The notes below the pieces were generated by a model, which worked only from the letters and a program-made list of their open reading frames with translations, made no database searches and was not told the origin of the DNA. Shown here one piece after another: positions 58,661 to 64,000 of a stretch of DNA of 64,000 nucleotides (its first letter is position 1; the number at the start of each line of letters is the position of its first letter). Source of the DNA: Streptomyces sp. NBC_01428 (lineage in GTDB: Bacteria > Actinomycetota > Actinomycetes > Streptomycetales > Streptomycetaceae). The stretch is from assembly GCF_036231965.1 (NCBI RefSeq), contig NZ_CP109499.1, positions 4,154,001-4,218,000 of the forward strand, read 5' to 3'. Made by a program: the position numbers and the translations under genes.

Positions 58661-59251
58661 GTGCGCGCTACGGGTGCGGGTGTGGGCGGGGCGAGCGGTG
58701 CGGGCGGCGACGGCGGCCGCCCCGATGCCGGGCGGCGACGCGTCGTCGTCGGGGTGAGCGGGTCGCCGGGGAGCCTGGCCGCGCTGCACCGGGCCGCGTA
58801 CGAGGCCCGCCGCAGCGGCGCCGATCTGCTGGCCGTGCTCGCCTGGGAGCCGCCCGGCGGCACCTACGCGTACCGGCGTGCCGTCTGCCCCCTGCCGCTG
58901 GAGGACCTCCGTCAGGACGCCGGCCGGCGGCTCCTCGACGCGCTCGGCTCGGCCTTCGGACCCGACGGGCCCGAGGTGCCGTTCCAGGCGGTGGTCGTCC
59001 AGGGCGTGACCGGGCCCGCGCTCGTGGAGAGCGCCGGTGAGGACGATCTCCTGGTGGTCGGGACCGGGGGGCGCGGCCCGCTGCGCCGCGCGCTGCTTCC
59101 CTCCGTCGCCCGGTACTGCGTCGCCCACGCCGACTGCCCCGTCCTCGCCGTACCGCCCTCTCCCCTGGTGAGCGACCTCGCGGCGGTCCAGCGCAGGATC
59201 GGTCTCCATTTGCCCGTCGACGCAAGGGAATTGACGGCCGACAGCCGCTGA
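58661..59251 (+). CDS. Universal stress protein family
   Basis: This 196-residue UspA-type protein has a Gly-rich start, then RRVVVGVSGSPGSLAALHRAA with the Ser that replaces Asp in many such proteins. The ATP loop is VVGTGGRGPLRRALLPSVARYC. In that loop the usual Gly before Ser is Pro, so nucleotide binding may be altered. The GTG start follows GGGGAGGA. It stands alone between two control regions. Confidence 0.88.
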   Translation: MRATGAGVGGASGAGGDGGRPDAGRRRVVVGVSGSPGSLAALHRAAYEARRSGADLLAVLAWEPPGGTYAYRRAVCPLPLEDLRQDAGRRLLDALGSAFGPDGPEVPFQAVVVQGVTGPALVESAGEDDLLVVGTGGRGPLRRALLPSVARYCVAHADCPVLAVPPSPLVSDLAAVQRRIGLHLPVDARELTADSR

Positions 59252-59801
59252 ACGCCCCTCGGCCCGAGGAGCACCGACCGCCCTCACCCGGACGCCGGAG
59301 GAGCTGGTTGTTCGCGTACACGAGGGGCGGCGCCGCAACCGCCCCCGCGGACATGAACCGCCGGGACGTCGGGATCTGACGGCCCGTACCCACCCGCCCC
59401 GGGCGCCCCGATCCGACGCCCGTGTCCGCCCCGGACGAGAGGAGCTGACGAGGGGAGCTGACGCCCCGTGGCCGATCCCGGCGTCGCGGTCGGGCGCCGC
59501 AGCGGTCGGCGCCACGCCCGGGACGGTGAGCAGACGTGTCGCCGCCGATCGGGTCAAGCACAGAGCGCCTCGCGGGCTCCGCGACACGCCGGGGGCTCGC
59601 GTCGAACGAGCAGGTCAGAAAGGTGCGGCCGTTCTCAGGTGGGCGAACGGGACGGCCGATGGGGGTGGCCGCGGGAGTGGGCCGAGCGTGCGTCCCAAGT
59701 GGTGGGCCGGGTCGATCGGAATGACGGTGGATCACGTCGGGCCGGGTTCACGTGTGCTGACAAGAGGTCAGCTGCCCGGTCCTGACGGAAGGACTCCGAC
59801 A
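59252..59801. other. 550-bp gap before the repetitive surface protein gene
   Basis: No gene is recognised; open frames on both strands are typical GC-driven shadows. Near its end lie GCTGAC-AAGAG-GTCAGC (59756-59772), a perfect small palindrome, and GTCCT-GACGGA-AGGAC (59779-59794). The latter folds the ribosome site GGAAGGA (59787-59793) into a short stem. Confidence 0.5.
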
Positions 59802-60521
59802 ATGCGATCTGCCCGCATGCTCCTCGCTGCCGCGACGGCCACCGCCGCTCTCGCGATCGCCGCCCCCGGCGCCTACGCCGTCACGGCCGGCGACTGGGAC
59901 CACGACTCCTCGTCCTCCTCGACCAAGGAGCACGACGACTCCTCCTCTTCCTACAGCAAGGAGCACGACAAGGACGCCGACCACGACAAGGGCTCGTGGC
60001 ACGAGAAGCCGAATGGCGGCATGCACACCGGCGGCGGCGCGCTGACGACCGTCACCGGCGACGACTGGTCCAAGGGCGACAAGGACAAGGAGTCGGGCGA
60101 CTGGTCCAAGGGCGACAAGGAGTCCTCGGACTCGGAGCACGACAAGGGCTCGTGGGAGAAGGGCAAGGACGAGGAGGAGAAGCCCCAGGGCGGCATGCAC
60201 ACCGGCGGCGGCGCGCTGACGGCCGTCAAGACGGACGACTCGTCCAAGGGCGACAAGAAGTACGACCCGGAGACCTACAAGGACAAGGAGTCCTCGGGCT
60301 CCGACCAGGAGAAGTCCTGGGACTCCGAGCAGGACAAGGGCGACAAGGGCTCGTGGGAGAAGGGCAAGGACGAGGAGGAGAAGCCGCACGGCGGCATGCA
60401 CACCGGTGGCGGCGGGCTCGCCACGCCGGGTGTCACGGCCGGCGGTGTCGCGGTCCTCGGTCTCGCGGCCGCGGGCGTCTACGTGGTGCGCCGTAGGAAC
60501 GCCGAGGGCGGTGTGGCCTGA
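59802..60521 (+). CDS. Repetitive surface protein, likely sortase substrate
   Basis: This 239-residue protein has a signal peptide (MRSARMLLAAATATAALAIA, cleavage near AYA27). A highly charged Ser/Asp/Lys/Glu region follows, carrying three copies of GGMHTGGG at 72-79, 130-137 and 197-204, each preceded by KP and a variable residue. The end has the three parts of a cell-wall sorting signal: LATPG (206-210), a hydrophobic stretch (211-229) and RRR. LATPG is not a standard LPxTG or LAxTG motif. The next gene encodes a sortase. I infer that the protein is anchored by it. Confidence 0.75.
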   Translation: MRSARMLLAAATATAALAIAAPGAYAVTAGDWDHDSSSSSTKEHDDSSSSYSKEHDKDADHDKGSWHEKPNGGMHTGGGALTTVTGDDWSKGDKDKESGDWSKGDKESSDSEHDKGSWEKGKDEEEKPQGGMHTGGGALTAVKTDDSSKGDKKYDPETYKDKESSGSDQEKSWDSEQDKGDKGSWEKGKDEEEKPHGGMHTGGGGLATPGVTAGGVAVLGLAAAGVYVVRRRNAEGGVA

Positions 60522-60543
60522 CCATGCCTGACGACATAGTGGC

Positions 60544-60579
60544 CCGGGCCGCCACCCCACGTACTCCGTGGCGGCCCGG
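60544..60579 (+). terminator. Terminator between surface protein and sortase genes
   Basis: CCGGGCCGCCAC (60544-60555) pairs perfectly with GTGGCGGCCCGG (60568-60579), loop 12 nt, 22 bp after the stop. It makes the surface gene highly expressed relative to the sortase, or ends its transcript. A longer reading frame from 60524 for the sortase would run through this stem and is rejected. Confidence 0.75.
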
Positions 60580-60781
60580 CCGGCTTCCCGTCAGCCCCCC
60601 CCTTGCTGCCTACGCATGGCTCCGGGCCGCACGGGGCGCGCCCGACACGGCGCGCCCCCGCCGCTCCTCCCGCCGAGTCCGCTCCACCGCTTCTCCCGCA
60701 GTCACCGCGCTCGCCGTACGCCCGGGGGTGCCTGACTGCCCCTTGTTCGTTCCGCTGCCCGACCCGATGAGGTGGTGCCCG

Positions 60782-61447
60782 ATGGCAGCCCGGTCGTCCT
60801 TTCCCGCCGAGACCCGCAATCCCCGGCGGCGTCTGACCTGGATCGTGTGGTGCGCGGGCATCGCGATCGTCATGGTCACGAGCATGTTCCGCGGTCACGA
60901 CGACGCGAACGGCACCCACGGTGCGTCCCGCGCGGCGGCGGCCCCCGCCGCGTCCTCCTCCGCGTCCTCGGCGGCCCACCCGTCCGGCACGTACCTGCCC
61001 CGCGCGGAACCGACGCGGCTGCTCATCCCGAAGATCGAGGTGGACGCGCCGTTCACCGAGCTCACCATCGACGACTCGGGCCGGCTCGAACCGCCGCCCG
61101 CGGACGACGTGAACCTGGTCGGCTGGTACGCCAAGGGTGTCTCGCCCGGTGAGCGCGGTGCGGCGATCATCGCCGGGCACGTCGACACGAAGACCTCCGC
61201 CGCCGTGTTCGCCGGTCTGAGCGACCTGAAGAAGGGCGACAAGTTCAGCGTCAAGCGGTCCGACGGCCGGACGGCGACGTTCGCCGTGGACAGCTCGGAC
61301 ACCTTCGAGAAGGACGACTTCCCCGACGAGCGGGTGTACGCCGACACTCCCGACGCCCAGGTCCGCCTGATCACCTGCGCCGGGAACTACGACCGCTCCG
61401 CCAAGGACTACACCGAGAACCTGGTGGTCTTCGCCCACCTCGTGTGA
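60782..61447 (+). CDS. Class F sortase
   Basis: This 221-residue transpeptidase has a membrane anchor at 18-35, a Ser/Ala/His-rich linker (about 45-70), and the sortase barrel. The catalytic His133 is in IIAGHVDT, Cys199 in LITCAGNY and Arg205 after it (DRSAKDY). Class F sortases of Streptomyces have this C-terminal end, TENLVVFAHL. GAGGTGG sits 6 nt before the ATG at 60782, which is therefore chosen. It lies 260 bp after its probable substrate gene. Confidence 0.9.
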   Translation: MAARSSFPAETRNPRRRLTWIVWCAGIAIVMVTSMFRGHDDANGTHGASRAAAAPAASSSASSAAHPSGTYLPRAEPTRLLIPKIEVDAPFTELTIDDSGRLEPPPADDVNLVGWYAKGVSPGERGAAIIAGHVDTKTSAAVFAGLSDLKKGDKFSVKRSDGRTATFAVDSSDTFEKDDFPDERVYADTPDAQVRLITCAGNYDRSAKDYTENLVVFAHLV

Positions 61448-61489
61448 CGGACGGGCGACCGGACGCCGGCTCTCGTCCGGGACTCCCGT

Positions 61490-61996
61490 TCACGCGTCCC
61501 CGACACCGATCCAGAAGCGGTCCTCGCCGCGGATCCGGCCGTCGGGGACGCCACCGTTGGCGCGGATCACCCGGCGGGAGGCCTCGTTGTCCTGGTCGCA
61601 GGTCAGCAGGACCCGGTCCAGGCCGAGACGGCGGCATTCGGTGAGGCCCGCGGCGAGCATCCGGGTGGCGTGGCCGCGACGGCGCCAGGGGGTGACGACG
61701 TGGTAGCCGACATGGCCGCCGACCTCGGCCAGTTCCGGGGTCAGTTCGTGCCGGACGACGAGGCTGCCGAGGTAGTGCGCGCCGGAGACGTACCAGAAGA
61801 CGGTGGAGGGGACGCCCCAGCGGGTCCGGGTGCCGCGCCGCTCCTCCGCGTAGGCCGCGAAGTCCGCCGCGGCCAGGTCGATCGAGTCGGTGCTCCTGTT
61901 CTCCGCCGCGCAGTCGGCGCGTTCACCGGCGAGGTAGGAGTCCCGCACGGCGGGCGTGGGCGCCACGAGGCGGGGTGGCGTGGTGAGTTCGGTCAT
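61490..61996 (-). CDS. GNAT-family N-acetyltransferase
   Basis: This 168-residue protein has the motif VTPWRRRGHATRMLAAGLTECRRLGLDRVLLTCDQDNEASRRVIRANGG, in which the acetyl-CoA loop (WRRRGHATRML) and the N-A-S-x-x-V-I motif are clear. The N-terminal half with GVPSTVFWYVSGAHYLGSL fits the family for small amines or amino acids. It is convergent with the sortase gene. Substrate unknown. Confidence 0.9.
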   Translation of the reverse strand: MTELTTPPRLVAPTPAVRDSYLAGERADCAAENRSTDSIDLAAADFAAYAEERRGTRTRWGVPSTVFWYVSGAHYLGSLVVRHELTPELAEVGGHVGYHVVTPWRRRGHATRMLAAGLTECRRLGLDRVLLTCDQDNEASRRVIRANGGVPDGRIRGEDRFWIGVGDA

Positions 61997-62043
61997 GGGG
62001 GTGAGTCTTCAACGAGGTCCGGCACGGCGCCTCCCCTTTTTAT

Positions 62044-62110
62044 CCGGACCTCCGGACTCCGGACCTCCGAACCCACCGGACCTCCGGACCCTCCGGACGC
62101 TCCGGACCTC
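62044..62110. repeat. Eight near-tandem CCGGACCT repeats
   Basis: Units of 7-9 bp (CCGGACCT, CCGGACT, CCGGACCT, CCGAACCCA, CCGGACCT, CCGGACCCT, CCGGACGCT and CCGGACCT) run from 62044 to 62110. Each joint contains TCCGGA, a palindrome. The tract lies between the GNAT gene start and the kdpC terminator. Confidence 0.75.
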
Positions 62111-62114
62111 AGGG

Positions 62115-62165
62115 CGGCGGGAGCCGGCGGTCGCGGGAGGTGTCCCGGATCGCCGGCTCCCGCCG
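62115..62165 (-). terminator. Terminator of the kdp operon
   Basis: A perfect 15-bp stem, CGGCGGGAGCCGGCG (62115-62129) with CGCCGGCTCCCGCCG (62151-62165), closes a 21-nt loop that itself can form CGGGA/TCCCG. It lies 35 bp after the kdpC stop, read on the minus strand. Confidence 0.85.
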
Positions 62166-62200
62166 GTGCGTGAAGCCTGCCTGCGCGCGGCTCGCGGCGC

Positions 62201-62869
62201 TCAGCCCTTCGCCATGAGGTCCTTCAGCGCGATGTTGAGTTCGAGCACGTTGACGCGGGGCTCGCCGACGAAGCCGAGGGTGCGGCCGTCGGTGTGTTCG
62301 CCGACCAGCTTCTCCACCTGGGCGACCGGAAGCCCGTTCTTCTCCGCGACGCGGTGGACCTGGAGGTCCGCGTAGTCGGGGGAGATGTCCGGGTCGAGGC
62401 CGGAGCCGGAGGACGTGACCGCCTCGGCGGGGACGTCGGAGGGCCTGACCTTGTAGTCGGCGGTCGAGTTGTCCTTGACGACGGCGGCCTTGGCGTCCTT
62501 GACCCACTTGATCAGGTCGGCGTTGTCACCGGAGCGGTTGGTCGCCCCGGACAGGATCAGCTTGTACCGGGTGTTGACGCTGTTGGTGCCGAGGCCGTTC
62601 TGCGGGCGGCCCTGGAACCACTTCAGGTCGGGCTCCGGGGTCTCCTGGCCCTTCTTCAGCGGGAGGTTGTAGGCCTGGCCGATCAGGGACGAGCCGACGA
62701 CCTTGCCGTTCGCCGTGATCTCCGAGCCGTTCGCCCGGCCGGGGAACAGGCCCTGGGCCACCCCGGTGACGGCGAGCGGGTAGATCACCCCCGTCACCAC
62801 GGTGAGCACCAGGAGCGCCCGCAGTCCGGCCCCCAGCAACCGGGCCGTGTTCGTAACCGAGTTGTTCAT
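62201..62869 (-). CDS. kdpC: Potassium ATPase subunit KdpC
   Basis: This 222-residue accessory subunit has one N-terminal helix (LLVLTVVTGVIYPLAVTGVAQ) and the family marks GSSLIGQAY, FQGRPQ, SGSGLDPDISPDYADLQVHRVA and FVGEPRVNVLELNIAL. It helps bind ATP in the KdpFABC high-affinity K+ pump. It starts 23 bp after kdpB and is the last gene of the operon seen. Confidence 0.95.
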   Translation of the reverse strand: MNNSVTNTARLLGAGLRALLVLTVVTGVIYPLAVTGVAQGLFPGRANGSEITANGKVVGSSLIGQAYNLPLKKGQETPEPDLKWFQGRPQNGLGTNSVNTRYKLILSGATNRSGDNADLIKWVKDAKAAVVKDNSTADYKVRPSDVPAEAVTSSGSGLDPDISPDYADLQVHRVAEKNGLPVAQVEKLVGEHTDGRTLGFVGEPRVNVLELNIALKDLMAKG

Positions 62870-62892
62870 GGGATCAGCACGCTTTCAGAGAG

Positions 62893-64000
62893 TTACAGCC
62901 CGGGGATGAGGGAGATGAGCAGGTCGATGAGCTTGATGCCGACGAAGGGCGCGACCAGTCCGCCGAGGCCGTAGATCCCGAGGTTGCGCCGCAGCAGCTT
63001 GTCGGCGCTGACCGGCCGGTACCGCACTCCCCGCAGGGCGAGCGGGACCAGCGCGATGATGATCAGCGCGTTGAAGATCACCGCGGACAGGATCGCGGTG
63101 TCGGGCGAGGACAGGTGCATGATGTTGAGCTTGTCCAGGCCCGGGTAGACCGCGGCGAACAGCGCCGGGATGATCGCGAAGTACTTGGCGACGTCGTTGG
63201 CGATCGAGAAGGTCGTCAACGCGCCTCGGGTGATCAACAGTTGCTTGCCGATCTCGACGATCTCGATGAGCTTGGTCGGGTTCGAGTCGAGGTCGACCAT
63301 GTTGCCGGCCTCCTTCGCGGCCGACGTGCCCGTGTTCATCGCGACGCCGACGTCCGCCTGCGCGAGGGCGGGCGCGTCGTTGGTGCCGTCGCCGGTCATC
63401 GCGACGAGCTTGCCGCCCGCCTGCTCCCGCTTGATCAGCGCCATCTTGTCCTCGGGCGTCGCCTCCGCGAGGAAGTCGTCGACGCCCGCCTCGTCGGCGA
63501 TGGCCTTTGCCGTCAACGGGTTGTCACCCGTGATCATGACGGTCCTGATGCCCATGCGGCGCAGTTCGTCGAACCGCTCGCGCATGCCGTCCTTGACGAC
63601 GTCCTTGAGGTGGATGACGCCCAGGACACGGGCGCCGCGCGCGTCCTCGACCGCCACGAGCAGCGGAGTGCCGCCCGCCCCGGCGATCCGGTCGGTGAGC
63701 GTGGCGGCGTCCTCGGACACCCTGCCGCCCCTCTCCTCGACCCAGGCCACGACCGAACCCGCCGCGCCCTTACGGATCTTGCGCCCGTCGACGTCCACGC
63801 CCGACATCCGGGTCTGGGCGGTGAAGGCGATCCACTCGGCGCCCGACAGCTCGCCCTGGTGCCGCTCGCGCAGCCCGTACTTCTCCTTCGCCAGGACGAC
63901 GATCGAGCGGCCCTCGGGCGTCTCGTCGGCCAGCGAGGAGAGCTGGGCGGCGTCGGCGACCTCCGCCTCGGTCGTGCCCGCCACCGGCAGGAACTCGGCG
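62893..64000 (-). CDS. kdpB: Potassium ATPase catalytic subunit KdpB, 3' part
   Basis: About 368 C-terminal residues of the P-type ATPase are seen; the gene runs on beyond base 64000, where the phosphorylation motif DKTGT must lie. Visible are the nucleotide-domain segments, TGDNPLTAKAIADEAGVDDFLAEATPEDK, the hinge MTGDGTNDAPALAQADVGVAM, NMVDLDSNPTKL and the last membrane helices. It energises K+ uptake by KdpA. Confidence 0.95.
   Translation of the reverse strand, partial: AEFLPVAGTTEAEVADAAQLSSLADETPEGRSIVVLAKEKYGLRERHQGELSGAEWIAFTAQTRMSGVDVDGRKIRKGAAGSVVAWVEERGGRVSEDAATLTDRIAGAGGTPLLVAVEDARGARVLGVIHLKDVVKDGMRERFDELRRMGIRTVMITGDNPLTAKAIADEAGVDDFLAEATPEDKMALIKREQAGGKLVAMTGDGTNDAPALAQADVGVAMNTGTSAAKEAGNMVDLDSNPTKLIEIVEIGKQLLITRGALTTFSIANDVAKYFAIIPALFAAVYPGLDKLNIMHLSSPDTAILSAVIFNALIIIALVPLALRGVRYRPVSADKLLRRNLGIYGLGGLVAPFVGIKLIDLLISLIPGL

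Noticed and set aside
60524..60781. Earlier ATG start for the sortase
   Set aside because: The extra 86 codons would pass through the perfect terminator stem at 60544-60579, and the ribosome site GAGGTGG belongs to the ATG at 60782.
62044..62110. CRISPR-like array
   Set aside because: The units are 7-9 bp without spacers, and no cas genes are near.
1..64000. Prophage, integrative element, tRNA or rRNA genes
   Set aside because: No integrase, transposase, phage structural gene, clover-leaf tRNA or rRNA sequence was recognised on either strand.

Overview
The window is a 64 kb piece of a Streptomyces chromosome. The evidence is the high GC with strong third-position GC, many GTG starts, TGATG and ATGA start/stop overlaps, and family content typical of the genus: an XRE/DUF397 pair, class F sortase, futalosine menaquinone genes, a PASTA-less Ser/Thr kinase and many T7SS-like small helical proteins. 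No tRNA, rRNA, CRISPR array, insertion sequence or phage gene was recognised. Most of the window reads as core chromosome; the first 13.5 kb is more accessory in character.

Region 1 (1-18.9 kb): after two secreted proteins comes a type VII secretion neighbourhood. A 1543-residue EccC/EssC-type ATPase (13644-18275) stands beside three paralogous modules: A (1924-5258, + strand), B (5295-9280, - strand) and C (9494-13332, - strand). Each has a roughly 100-residue WXG100-like protein, a 420-470 residue protein with a hydrophobic centre, and a set of uncharacterised companions. The companions fall into shared families. One family has a degenerate extra copy at 5109-5258. The other T7SS core genes (EccB, EccD, EccE, mycosin) are not in the window.

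Region 2 (18.9-24.1 kb): a receptor-like Ser/Thr kinase, mqnA, a cold-shock protein with a strong terminator, and a WhiJ-type trio (ATPase, XRE regulator, DUF397 protein with an internal duplication).

Region 3 (24-33 kb): lipid metabolism. It holds a long-chain acyl-CoA ligase, divergent thiolase (fadA2-like) and FabG4-like reductase sharing two TetR-style palindromes, a MaoC hydratase and a TetR regulator. Two small genes follow.

Region 4 (32.4-37.3 kb): menaquinone synthesis by the futalosine route (mqnE, UbiX, MqnP, UbiD types) with an Lrp regulator preceded by 10-bp phased repeats. Together with mqnA at 20.9 kb this supplies the respiratory quinone.

Region 5 (37.4-48.6 kb): assorted regulators and enzymes, ending in a two-gene unit of a P-loop NTPase and a membrane-tethered periplasmic-binding-fold protein.

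Region 6 (48.7-57.6 kb, mostly - strand): the Ccs/System II cytochrome c maturation operon (TlpA-like, CcdA, ResB, CcsB), a Tat lipoprotein deacetylase, and a histidine phosphatase coupled to hemL. Haem precursor supply, cytochrome c maturation and menaquinone synthesis are therefore close together.

Region 7 (57.6-64 kb): an SDR enzyme, a UspA protein, a repetitive surface protein next to a class F sortase, a GNAT enzyme, and kdpC plus the 3' part of kdpB. Coordinates and motifs are read from the sequence; family names are from recognition without database searches.
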